Assembly: GCA_028684735.1 (NCBI GenBank)
Contig: JAQUFI010000042.1
Location: 1 to 12,240, forward strand
Length of the DNA stretch: 12,240 bases
Source: Bacilli bacterium
Lineage (GTDB): Bacteria; Bacillota_I; Bacilli_A; RF39; UBA660
Direction of reading: 5' to 3'
Both the position numbers and the translations under genes were made by a program. Position 1 is the first letter of the stretch. Every line of letters starts with the position of its first letter. The notes below the pieces were generated by a model that was given only the letters and a program-made list of their open reading frames with translations, searched no databases and was not told the DNA's origin. Shown here piece by piece: positions 1 to 6,326 of the stretch.

Positions 1-26
1 ATAATATTCGATACAACTTTTTTCAT
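1..26 (-). CDS. 5' end of an unidentified leftward gene (partial)
   Basis: On the minus strand an ATG at 26-24 follows AGGAGG (37-32) with a 5-base spacer and opens a frame reading MKKVVSNI to the window edge. A second in-frame-open ATG at 30-28 (MYEKSC...) touches the Shine-Dalgarno site and is a less likely start. Eight codons are too few to identify the product. The gene is divergent from the glycosyltransferase pseudogene. Confidence 0.5.
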
Positions 27-37
27 ACATTCCTCCT

Positions 38-43
38 ATTATA
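38..43 (-). promoter_or_regulatory. -10-like TATAAT next to the Shine-Dalgarno site of the leftward partial gene
   Basis: The minus strand reads TATAAT at 43-38, directly followed by AGGAGG. Transcription from it would start about at the Shine-Dalgarno site, so it may be fortuitous. It does fit the pattern of -10 boxes very close to start codons seen elsewhere in this window. No convincing -35 box was found. Confidence 0.25.
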
Positions 44-99
44 ATGGTATCAAAAAAATAATCTTTAAGCAATAAAAGAAAGAAGTTTTAGACTGATTA

Positions 100-108
100 T
101 GTTATAAT
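100..108 (+). promoter_or_regulatory. Extended -10 promoter upstream of the glycosyltransferase pseudogene
   Basis: TG-T-TATAAT occurs at 100-108, an extended -10 element of the vegetative sigma factor. No good -35 box is visible at the usual distance. It lies about 80 bases before the pseudogene start and probably drove it. Confidence 0.45.
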
Positions 109-188
109 TGAAAGTGTAAGATGTATTAATATTTGTAAGGTAAGTTAAAAACTAGTATTAATTAAATAAATTGTTTGGAGGTTGCTGT

Positions 189-1072
189 ATGATAAAAACA
201 AAGGGCCTTTAGTTAGTATTATAATTACTACTTATAAAAGGCCTAATATGCTTGAATGAGCAATTAATAGTGTTTTAGTGCAAACATATCGTAACATTGA
301 AGTTATTATCGTTGATGATAATGATGAAAATAGTTTATTTAGAAAAGAAACTGAAAAGATAATGGAGAAATATCAAAACAATAAAAAAATAAAATATGTA
401 AAGCATAAAAATAATATTGGTGCATCATTAGCCAGAAATACTGGAATAAATGTCTCTAAAGGGGTATACATATCTTTTTAAGATGATGATGATGAATACT
501 TGCCAGAGAAAATTGAAAAACAAGTAAATAAAATAAAAAATTGTGATCTAGATAATTTAGTTTTTATATATTGTCAGATGGAGTTATATGATGATAGAGG
601 TAAATTAGTTGGAATAACTAAAAATCACTATCGGGGTAACGAAGAACCTTTCCAGGCTAATATGGTTAAATGTATAGCTGGACATCTACAATCTTAATAA
701 AAAGAGATGTTATAAAAGAAATTGGTGGATTTAAAAAAATAAGTTCTGGTCAAGATTGGTGTTTTAGAAGTGTTAAAACAAGGATACAATATAGATTATA
801 TGCTAGATAGTTTAATCAAAGTTTATATGCATAATGATGAAATAATCACTACTAGGCCTAGTAAATTAAAAAGTATAAGTGGATAATTACTAGATATTAA
901 GAAAAAATATTTATATAAATTAGATAAGAAACATCAGCAATTGGTTTTATATGAACATTATATGCAACTAGCACATCATTCAAAAAGAAAAAACCGAATT
1001 AATGCTCTAAAATATTATTTTAAAGCATTACATTATAAAAAAATGTGTTGTTTATTGGAAACCTATTTTTAA
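189..1072 (+). pseudogene. Family 2 glycosyltransferase, decayed by nonsense and frameshift mutations
   Basis: Stitching frames together gives a protein of about 294 residues with clear GT2 (GT-A fold) landmarks. These are an N-terminal VSIIITTYKRP strand, AINSVLVQTYRNIEVIIVDD, an acidic DDDD motif (482-493) standing for the nucleotide-sugar/metal site, then an IGGFKK...SGQDW stretch and a basic C-terminus. A GGAGG at 177-181 precedes the ATG at 189. Six lesions are visible: a one-base loss within 189-196; TGA at 257 (likely from CGA Arg, as in LERAINSVL); TAA at 479 (likely from TTA Leu, as in FLDDDD); a one-base loss at 683-685; a frame change at 761-764; and TAA at 884. The final in-frame stop is TAA at 1070-1072. 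The family transfers sugars to lipid, polysaccharide or protein acceptors on the cytoplasmic face. The acceptor here is unknown. So many lesions make sequencing error unlikely. Confidence 0.9.
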
Positions 1073-1117
1073 CTACGAGAATAGTCAATAATATAAAAAG
1101 TTTTTTATTCAAATTCA

Positions 1118-1141
1118 AAAGATAAAATTAATTTTATCTTT
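1118..1141 (+). terminator. 24-bp perfect palindrome before murJ; possible terminator or attenuator
   Basis: The arms AAAGATAAAATT (1118-1129) and AATTTTATCTTT (1130-1141) are exactly complementary, and T-rich sequence follows. It lies 46 bases after the pseudogene stop and 9 bases before the murJ Shine-Dalgarno site. It could end the glycosyltransferase transcript, attenuate murJ, or be a dimeric operator. The stem is almost entirely A/T, so its strength as a terminator is uncertain. Confidence 0.45.
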
Positions 1142-1160
1142 GTTTATTCAGGAGGCTGTT

Positions 1161-2726
1161 ATGACAATTGTACATAAGACAACTAAATCAGCATTAATAA
1201 TTATTGTATTAACTCTAGGAAGTAAATTATTAGGGTTTATTCGTGAAACTTTAATAGCAGCAAAGTTTGGTTCTGGATCGGAGACAGATGCGTTTTTTAT
1301 TGCCTTAACAGTAACTAGTTTAATTACTACTTTAATAATGACAGCTATAACGACAACTTTTGTCCCATTATTATCTGAAATAGAAACTAAAGAAGGTAAA
1401 AAAAGCAAGATTTATCATGTTAATAATATGTTAAATATTATAATAATTGCATCTATTGTTATGATGTTTTTAGCTTGGTTTTTATCTCCTCTAATTATAA
1501 AATTCATGGCTAGAGGTTTTGATGGAGAGCAGTTTAATTTAGCGGTCACTTTAACTAGAATTGGACTGCCAATAATATTGTTGAGTAGTTTGATAGGGTC
1601 ATTGACTGGTTTTTTACATAGTGAACAAAGGTATAAATCATCAGCAGCTATAGGATTTCCATTAAACTTTATATATATCTTCTTTTTACTATTTTTGGCA
1701 ACTTCATACGGGATTGTAGGACTTATGATAACTGCTGTTATTGCTACACTATCCCAAATTTTTATTCAAATTCCTGAAGCTAGAAAAGCTGGTTTTAGAT
1801 TTAAGTTTGTCTTTGATATTAAGGATAAATATATTAAAAAGGTTTTTTTATTAAGTGTTCCAGTCTTAATCGGAGTTGCTGTTAATGATATAAATATTAT
1901 TATAAATAAAACTTTAGCATCAAATCTGGTTAGTGGTAGTATTTCAGCTTTGAATTATGCTGATAAATTAAAGGGATTGATTTTAGGGGTCTTTGTTTCA
2001 GCTATTATTACAGTTATATTTCCTTTATTATCTGATGAGTTCAATAGTGATAATATTAAAGACATGAAGAAAATAATGAGGCGTGGAGTAAACCTTATTT
2101 TTTTGATAACGATTCCAGCTACAATAGGATTAGTTGTACTAGCTACTCCGATTATTCAAGTTGCCTTTGAAAGAGGTGCTTTTACACCTAATGATACAAT
2201 TATGACAGCTTCGGCATTAGTCTTTTATTCACTAGGTTTATTAGCAGCAGCATTACGTTTACTACTTATAAGAGTATACTTCTCCTTACAAAATACTAGA
2301 ACACCAATGTTGAATGGTATATTATTTGTTGGACTTAATATTATTTTAAATTTAATTTTGGTTAGATATATGGCTCATCGCGGGCTTGCCTTTGCGACTA
2401 GTATTTCTAATACAATTGCCACTTTATTGATGTTTTATGGTCTTAAAAGAGAAATTGGTTCTTTAGGTATTAAAGAATATATAACCGTTTTCATAAAAAT
2501 TGGACTAGCTTCAATAATAATGGGATTAGTAATGTATATTGTTTATAATGTTTTATATAGTATCTTAGAGGTATCAATACTATCTAACTTCATATCTTTA
2601 CTGGTAGCGATGGGGCTGGGTTTTATCATATATGGAATATTATGCTATTTATTTAAAGTAGAGGAAGTTAGATATATAGTAAAAAAGATTCGAGAAAGGT
2701 TTTTAACTTTATTTAAAAATAATTAA
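1161..2726 (+). CDS. murJ: MurJ/MviN-family lipid II flippase
   Basis: This 521-residue polytopic membrane protein belongs to the MOP-superfamily MviN/MurJ group. MurJ moves undecaprenyl-pyrophosphate-linked peptidoglycan precursor from the inner to the outer face of the membrane. The N-terminus carries the family signature, LGFIRETLIAAKFG followed by SETDAFF, with Arg28 and Asp43 matching conserved charged residues of characterised MurJ proteins. About 13-14 hydrophobic helices follow over the full length, and the size is normal for the family (about 500-550). The start chosen is ATG 1161, which has GGAGG at 1151-1155 and a 5-base spacer. An in-frame TTG at 1140 lies upstream but has no ribosome site and overlaps the palindrome. 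Because a GT2 pseudogene lies directly upstream, a role as a flippase for another lipid-linked polysaccharide is possible. The sequence favours MurJ. Confidence 0.85.
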   Translation: MTIVHKTTKSALIIIVLTLGSKLLGFIRETLIAAKFGSGSETDAFFIALTVTSLITTLIMTAITTTFVPLLSEIETKEGKKSKIYHVNNMLNIIIIASIVMMFLAWFLSPLIIKFMARGFDGEQFNLAVTLTRIGLPIILLSSLIGSLTGFLHSEQRYKSSAAIGFPLNFIYIFFLLFLATSYGIVGLMITAVIATLSQIFIQIPEARKAGFRFKFVFDIKDKYIKKVFLLSVPVLIGVAVNDINIIINKTLASNLVSGSISALNYADKLKGLILGVFVSAIITVIFPLLSDEFNSDNIKDMKKIMRRGVNLIFLITIPATIGLVVLATPIIQVAFERGAFTPNDTIMTASALVFYSLGLLAAALRLLLIRVYFSLQNTRTPMLNGILFVGLNIILNLILVRYMAHRGLAFATSISNTIATLLMFYGLKREIGSLGIKEYITVFIKIGLASIIMGLVMYIVYNVLYSILEVSILSNFISLLVAMGLGFIIYGILCYLFKVEEVRYIVKKIRERFLTLFKNN

Positions 2727-2765
2727 ATATAATATAAAATATGTCATTATTGCTTATCAAGATTG

Positions 2766-2774
2766 TGGTATAAT
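2766..2774 (+). promoter_or_regulatory. Extended -10 promoter of corA
   Basis: TG-G-TATAAT at 2766-2774 lies 21 bases before the GTG start of the CorA gene. No well-spaced -35 box is visible; a TTGCTT at 2750-2755 is too close. The predicted leader is only about 15 bases. Confidence 0.55.
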
Positions 2775-2795
2775 TGAAATTAGGTAGGTGTTAGG

Positions 2796-3734
2796 GTGTT
2801 AAATATTTATAAGACCAATAGTAATGGTAAGATTGAAAGTGTCAATAAGATAACAGATCATACTTGGATTGATTTAATAAATCCAACTAAAGAAGATATT
2901 AAAAGAGTGGTTAATGGTACGAAGATGTCAGAGCATCTAATTATTAAAATGCTTGATAAAGAAGAATTACCTCAAATTGAAGTGGAAGACGAAGCAACAA
3001 TGATTGTTTTTGATGTTCCTTGTTTAGCAAAAAAAAGAAATACGGTGCATTACTCAACGATACCCCTTGGGATTATAGTTTATAAGAATTATTTAGTAAC
3101 TGTCGCCCTTAGTGAAACAGAAATATTAAGGGAAATTAAAAACAATCAAATAAAAGATTTTGATATAACTAATCGAATTCATTCAATTATTCAATTATTA
3201 CATCGTGTCTCAGTTTCTTATAATAAATATCTTAATATTATCAATCATGGTGTTGAATCACGAGAAAAGGTATTATTTAGATCGACTTCTAATCAGGATT
3301 TACTTAATTTAATGAATATTCAAAAGATTTTAGTATATTTTATTACTAGTTTAAAAGCCAATGAAGCTATTTTAGAAAGTTTAACTGAAGGTACAATTTT
3401 GGATTTATATGATGAAGATTTTGATTTGTTAGAAGATGCTCAAATTGAAAATAAACAAGGATTAGAAACAGCTAGTATTTATCATGAAATTATTGCTAGT
3501 TTATCTGATACATATGCGAACATTGTTACAAATAATTTAAATGATATAATGAAGTTTTTAGCTAGTATGACGATTGTTTTAAGTATTCCGACGATGATTT
3601 CTTCATTTATGGGTATGAATGTGCCTCTAGGAGAAATTGCTAACAATGATCATGCTTTAGCGATCATTGTTGTTTTTTCCTTATTTATATCCCTTATTGT
3701 AGCATTTGTGCTTAAAAAGAAAAATATGTTATAA
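2796..3734 (+). CDS. corA: CorA-family magnesium (divalent cation) channel
   Basis: The 312-residue protein has the CorA layout. It has a long soluble cytoplasmic N-terminal domain with a helical stalk (about 1-250), a pore helix (about 252-272), the signature Gly-Met-Asn at 273-275 (FMGMNVPL), a short external loop, a second helix (about 287-306), and a basic tail KKKNML. CorA forms a homopentamer in the plasma membrane and admits Mg2+ and sometimes Co2+ or Ni2+ down the membrane potential. The start is GTG 2796, chosen because AGGTAGGTG (2782-2790) lies 5 bases upstream and the family N-terminus (MLNIYKT...) begins there. The gene appears monocistronic, with its own extended -10 and a terminator just past the stop. 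No upstream Mg2+-sensing leader fits in the short gap after murJ. Confidence 0.9.
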   Translation: MLNIYKTNSNGKIESVNKITDHTWIDLINPTKEDIKRVVNGTKMSEHLIIKMLDKEELPQIEVEDEATMIVFDVPCLAKKRNTVHYSTIPLGIIVYKNYLVTVALSETEILREIKNNQIKDFDITNRIHSIIQLLHRVSVSYNKYLNIINHGVESREKVLFRSTSNQDLLNLMNIQKILVYFITSLKANEAILESLTEGTILDLYDEDFDLLEDAQIENKQGLETASIYHEIIASLSDTYANIVTNNLNDIMKFLASMTIVLSIPTMISSFMGMNVPLGEIANNDHALAIIVVFSLFISLIVAFVLKKKNML

Positions 3735-3735
3735 A

Positions 3736-3759
3736 AAAAGAAGTCATATGACTTCTTTT
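3736..3759. terminator. Bidirectional palindromic terminator between corA and the hydrolase gene
   Basis: The arms AAAGAAGTCAT (3737-3747) and ATGACTTCTTT (3748-3758) form a perfect hairpin, flanked by A's on the left and T's on the right. It can act for corA on the plus strand and for the converging gene on the minus strand. Its arms resemble those of the terminator at 10515-10534. Confidence 0.8.
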
Positions 3760-3770
3760 ATTGATTGCAA

Positions 3771-4949
3771 TTATTTAATTAATTGTTTAGGCTCCTCATA
3801 ATTTATATAATTATTTAGTTCATAATCATTAATAACCTCATTTTTAATTTGTTTTAATAATATTGGCCAATTTTTTTCACCACAATAGATATGATTCATA
3901 TTTTCTTCTAGTGAACGATTAGGATTATAGTGCTTACTTTTAATGGCCCTATTTTTAATATCTAAGAAAGTCCTAACCATTCTTTCAGCACCAATTGAAG
4001 GTGTTTTAAAACTCATAACATAATATGAACCAGTCTTACTATTTCGAGCTCTAAGTCCTCCAAAATTGTTTTTATATACACAAGCTTTTGATTTACCATT
4101 CCCTGTTTCTAAACGATGAACAGCTAGCATCGTAGCTAAAGTGTCAACGTCTTGAATATCATAAACTTTGGCAAATTGTAATAATAACTTTTCTCGTTCT
4201 AATGGAGAAATATTTGTTACTTGAGGGGTTTTATCGATGCTGCTATGGTAAAATGCATCAGCTAAAGTTCGAATGATTCCAACTTCTTGATTAATATAAT
4301 CATTTTTAATCGTTTCTTCATTTTCTTTAATTAAATCAAAAGCTGTAGTATAGTCAAGGCAATACATATCACTATATTTTTTAACGGTGTTCACAAATTG
4401 TTTTTGTTCAGCAGCTTTTTGTTCAATTTTTAATTGATTTTGCATTAGTAACAATTTTTCTGATTGACGTTCACGATACTGATCATAAGATTTAATAACT
4501 ATTTCTTCTTTCGGTGGTGTAATATCATTTAATATTGTTGCTCCATTAATTGGTATTAATAGGCTTGAAGTAAGTACTGCACAACATAAAAACTTGTTGG
4601 CTAATAAAGCAGCCTTGTGGTTATTCTTTTCCTTTTGTAACTTTAAATTTTTAGTTAGTTGCTCATTATTAATGATTTTTTTAGATAATTGCTTATTAAG
4701 ATTTTTAAAAACCTTATCATGATTTAGTTGTTGGTAATCATCAATTACAATTAAGTCATCATTTGTTTTTACAATCAATAAATTTTGGTGCCATCTTACC
4801 TTGTTGATTTTAACATCTAGTAAATGTTCAATTTGTTTGTTTGCTTCTTTATTTTTTTGTTCAATAACGTTCCACTCCCCGTTATCAAAAGCTTTAATGT
4901 GATAATAATATTCATTACCATTCTTTCCAATTATAATTCTTTTTTTCAT
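3771..4949 (-). CDS. Membrane-anchored cell-wall hydrolase with a glucosaminidase-like domain
   Basis: The 392-residue protein has four parts. Residues 1-112 are a charged, probably cytoplasmic segment with tyrosine-rich strands I do not recognise. Residues about 113-136 form one hydrophobic helix preceded by many lysines, which favours an N-inside, C-outside topology. Residues about 150-215 are helical and rich in Gln, Glu and Lys. Residues about 250-380 form a lysozyme-fold domain resembling endo-beta-N-acetylglucosaminidases. In it, HRLETGNGKS (catalytic Glu candidate at 281), NNFGGLRA and a SFKTPSIGAERMV segment match the usual order. Such enzymes cut the glycan backbone of peptidoglycan. 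GGGAG precedes ATG 4949 by about 7 bases. The gene is monocistronic, divergent from tRNA-Ala and convergent with corA. A cortex- or division-specific role is possible but nothing in the sequence shows it. Confidence 0.75.
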   Translation of the reverse strand: MKKRIIIGKNGNEYYYHIKAFDNGEWNVIEQKNKEANKQIEHLLDVKINKVRWHQNLLIVKTNDDLIVIDDYQQLNHDKVFKNLNKQLSKKIINNEQLTKNLKLQKEKNNHKAALLANKFLCCAVLTSSLLIPINGATILNDITPPKEEIVIKSYDQYRERQSEKLLLMQNQLKIEQKAAEQKQFVNTVKKYSDMYCLDYTTAFDLIKENEETIKNDYINQEVGIIRTLADAFYHSSIDKTPQVTNISPLEREKLLLQFAKVYDIQDVDTLATMLAVHRLETGNGKSKACVYKNNFGGLRARNSKTGSYYVMSFKTPSIGAERMVRTFLDIKNRAIKSKHYNPNRSLEENMNHIYCGEKNWPILLKQIKNEVINDYELNNYINYEEPKQLIK

Positions 4950-4978
4950 TATTCACTCCCTTTCAAACAAACTCATAT

Positions 4979-5007
4979 ACTTTAACATGATAAAAAAATG
5001 ATGTCAA
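4979..5007 (-). promoter_or_regulatory. Promoter of the cell-wall hydrolase gene
   Basis: On the minus strand TTGACA (5007-5002) is followed by a 17-base spacer and TG-T-TAAAGT, with the -10 hexamer at 4984-4979. The -35 box is a perfect match to the vegetative consensus and the spacing is ideal. The -10 box lies 29 bases before the start codon. Confidence 0.7.
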
Positions 5008-5052
5008 CCTTAATATTGAAAAAACAAAAAAAACTTGAATATCAAAAAAAGA

Positions 5053-5081
5053 TTGACATATTTTGAAAATTAAGATACAAT
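5053..5081 (+). promoter_or_regulatory. Strong promoter of tRNA-Ala
   Basis: TTGACA (5053-5058), a 17-base spacer and TACAAT (5076-5081) form a near-consensus vegetative promoter. The predicted start of transcription is about 5088, some 32 bases before the mature tRNA. It is arranged back to back with the leftward hydrolase promoter. Confidence 0.85.
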
Positions 5082-5086
5082 GTACT

Positions 5087-5114
5087 AGTCATTAATTATT
5101 TATAGTTAATGACT
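5087..5114 (+). repeat. Inverted repeat in the tRNA-Ala leader
   Basis: AGTCATTAA (5087-5095) pairs perfectly with TTAATGACT (5106-5114) across a 10-base loop. The repeat begins at the predicted transcription start and ends 5 bases before the mature tRNA, so it would fold in the precursor's 5' leader. A short TTTATT follows it. The role is unknown. Confidence 0.65.
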
Positions 5115-5119
5115 TTATT

Positions 5120-5196
5120 GGGGAATTGGCTCAGCTGGCTAGAGCATCTGCCTTGCACGCAGAGGGTCATCGGTTCGAATCCGATATTCTCCACCA
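5120..5196 (+). tRNA. tRNA-Ala (anticodon TGC)
   Basis: A complete cloverleaf is visible. Acceptor stem GGGGAAT (5120-5126) pairs with ATTCTCC (5186-5192) and includes the G3-U70 wobble that marks alanine tRNAs. The D arm reads GGCTCAGCTGGCTAGAGC. Anticodon stem TCTGC/GCAGA encloses loop CTTGCAC with anticodon TGC at 5154-5156. The T arm carries GGTTCGAATCC. Discriminator A5193 and an encoded CCA (5194-5196) complete it. TGC reads GCA and, by wobble, other alanine codons. The gene stands alone with its own promoter and terminator rather than in an rRNA operon. Confidence 0.98.
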
Positions 5197-5205
5197 TAAG
5201 AAAAC

Positions 5206-5232
5206 AAACCCTTATAAATTAAGGGTTTTATT
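5206..5232 (+). terminator. Terminator of the tRNA-Ala transcript
   Basis: AAACCCTTA (5206-5214) pairs with TAAGGGTTT (5220-5228) across a 5-base loop and is followed by T-rich sequence. It begins 10 bases after the tRNA CCA. Confidence 0.85.
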
Positions 5233-5254
5233 ATACAATTAATTATTTGGATAA

Positions 5255-5283
5255 AATTTAGGTAAGAATAATTACTCTAAATT
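5255..5283. repeat. Imperfect inverted repeat in the gap after tRNA-Ala
   Basis: AATTTAG-GTAA (5255-5265) pairs with TTAC-T-CTAAATT (5272-5283), giving 11 base pairs with one bulged T. No T-tract follows. The rest of the 5233-5384 gap shows no gene, RNA or repeat I can recognise. Confidence 0.35.
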
Positions 5284-5384
5284 ATCTAAACCTTTAACTA
5301 TTTATATTGACTATCATGGAATAAATAAGAATGCATTTTGAATGATACATCTTGTATTGATTCCTTCTACATCGTTTTTATTTT

Positions 5385-5393
5385 TGATATAAT
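5385..5393 (+). promoter_or_regulatory. Extended -10 promoter of the zinc-ribbon gene
   Basis: TG-A-TATAAT at 5385-5393 lies 19 bases before the start codon and only 5 bases before the AGGAGG ribosome site. No convincing -35 box is visible. Confidence 0.5.
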
Positions 5394-5412
5394 TATGCAG
5401 GAGGTTTTAACT

Positions 5413-5781
5413 ATGACTAAAAAAGAATTTATGAATTATCTTAATAATGAACTTAAGGAACTACCACTAGAAAAGCAAAAATTAATCTTAGAGAAAATAA
5501 GAAAGGAATGGATTCCACAATATATTGAAGAAAAGTATAAAAATTATTCTTTTTGTAATAACTGTGGGAAATATTCACTTACTAAAAATAATAAAATTAT
5601 CTCAAAAGAAAAAAACTTTATTGAACCTACTTATATCGATGCTGGCTATGGAGATGATGATCGCTATGGTGAAGTCCAATATTTAGTTGATTATTCTATA
5701 TGCCCAATTTGTTCAAAAGAAAAAGAAGTTGGGAAAATATACGTTAAAACGCTTTGGGAAAAAGGTAAATATGACAGATAA
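5413..5781 (+). CDS. Small zinc-ribbon protein of unknown function
   Basis: I do not recognise this 122-residue protein. It begins with about 45 residues of charged helix (MTKKEFMNYLNNELKEL...), then carries two Cys-x-x-Cys knuckles, FCNNCGKY (Cys48, Cys51) and SICPICSK (Cys97, Cys100). Together they would bind one zinc ion. The insert between them includes an acidic, glycine-rich GYGDDDRYGE turn. No signal peptide or membrane segment is seen, so it is probably cytoplasmic and could bind nucleic acid or protein. The start chosen is ATG 5413, 8 bases after AGGAGG (5399-5404). The frame stays open further upstream, but that stretch overlaps the promoter and has no ribosome site. It appears monocistronic. 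Confidence 0.75.
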   Translation: MTKKEFMNYLNNELKELPLEKQKLILEKIRKEWIPQYIEEKYKNYSFCNNCGKYSLTKNNKIISKEKNFIEPTYIDAGYGDDDRYGEVQYLVDYSICPICSKEKEVGKIYVKTLWEKGKYDR

Positions 5782-5800
5782 TTAATTGTTTTCTACCGAT

Positions 5801-5828
5801 TTGACAAATAAAAATATTGAGGTATAAT
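5801..5828 (+). promoter_or_regulatory. Near-perfect vegetative promoter of the 56-residue gene
   Basis: TTGACA (5801-5806) and TATAAT (5823-5828) both match the consensus exactly, with a 16-base spacer. Transcription should begin near 5835, giving a leader of about 17 bases before ATG 5852. Confidence 0.85.
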
Positions 5829-5851
5829 ATTATGCACAAGTGGGGGAGTTT

Positions 5852-6022
5852 ATGGTAGAAAAAATAGTTTTTGATCGTAATTTAATTAGACAAATAGTTA
5901 ATGATAAGAATGTTAGTTTATTGTTTATTAAATATGATCCAGTAAATAAGAAAGCTTTTTATCGAACAGATACTTGTAAACAGTATGTTCCTATTTACTT
6001 TGAAAAGATCAAAAATATATAG
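5852..6022 (+). CDS. 56-residue protein of unknown function
   Basis: The protein is short and basic, with alternating hydrophobic strands (KIVFDRNLIRQIV, SLLFIKYDP, KAFYRTDT, YVPIYFEKI) that suggest a compact mixed alpha/beta fold. It has no signal peptide, no transmembrane helix and one cysteine. I do not recognise a family. The start chosen is ATG 5852 behind a G-rich Shine-Dalgarno site (GGGGGAG at 5842-5848). An in-frame GTG at 5840 would place the ribosome site inside the gene. A consensus promoter and a hairpin terminator bracket it as a roughly 220-base single-gene transcript, implying high expression. The transcript could also act as an RNA, but the reading frame and ribosome site favour a real protein. 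Confidence 0.65.
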   Translation: MVEKIVFDRNLIRQIVNDKNVSLLFIKYDPVNKKAFYRTDTCKQYVPIYFEKIKNI

Positions 6023-6029
6023 TAGAAAG

Positions 6030-6054
6030 AAATGAAATTTATTTCATTTTTTTT
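6030..6054 (+). terminator. Terminator after the 56-residue gene
   Basis: AAATGAAA (6030-6037) pairs with TTTCATTT (6042-6049) across a 4-base loop, followed by a run of T's to 6054. Confidence 0.8.
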
Positions 6055-6089
6055 GTGCTTTAATTGAATACTATTTAATAGGTGATAAG

Positions 6090-6326
6090 ATGTTTTTTAG
6101 AATAATGGCTTTTTTAACTGGTTTTGGTTTAACTGTTATTGGATGTATATATATTATAAGCTATTTAAATTTAATGACACTTGGGTATAATTTTGGGGAA
6201 TATGTTAAATTTATAAGTAGACAAATAGAATGCCTTTATGCTTTAATCGGTATTATTATCCTTTGCTTATCAATTTTTATACCAGGAGGTAATAATGATG
6301 AATTATATATACGATATTTTAATTAA
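6090..6326 (+). CDS. Small two-helix membrane protein of unknown function
   Basis: This 78-residue protein has two hydrophobic segments, about residues 5-27 (AFLTGFGLTVIGCIYIISYL) and 48-68 (CLYALIGIIILCLSIFIPG). They are joined by a loop with charged residues (NFGEYVKFISRQIE). The C-terminus (NNDELYIRYF) is probably cytoplasmic. I recognise no family. AGGTGAT (6080-6086) precedes ATG 6090. Its last 32 bases overlap the next gene, whose ribosome site lies inside it, so the two are very likely co-transcribed and translationally coupled. A terminator upstream separates it from the 56-residue gene. Its own promoter is not clear. Confidence 0.75.
   Translation: MFFRIMAFLTGFGLTVIGCIYIISYLNLMTLGYNFGEYVKFISRQIECLYALIGIIILCLSIFIPGGNNDELYIRYFN

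Noticed and set aside
257..259. In-frame TGA in the glycosyltransferase read as tryptophan (alternative genetic code)
   Set aside because: Intact genes here use TGG for tryptophan and none contains internal TGA. The pseudogene also has TAA stops and frameshifts, so decay explains the codon.
1148..1408. Minus-strand open frame inside murJ
   Set aside because: It lies entirely antisense to a convincing membrane protein, has no ribosome site and encodes a low-complexity hydrophobic sequence.
5120..5196. tRNA-Ala as an integration site for a mobile element covering 5197-7526
   Set aside because: I found no second copy of the tRNA 3' end in the window, no integrase, and composition like the surrounding genes.
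5233..5412. Riboswitch or T-box leader in the gap after tRNA-Ala
   Set aside because: No conserved riboswitch or T-box core is recognisable. Only one imperfect inverted repeat and an extended -10 are present.
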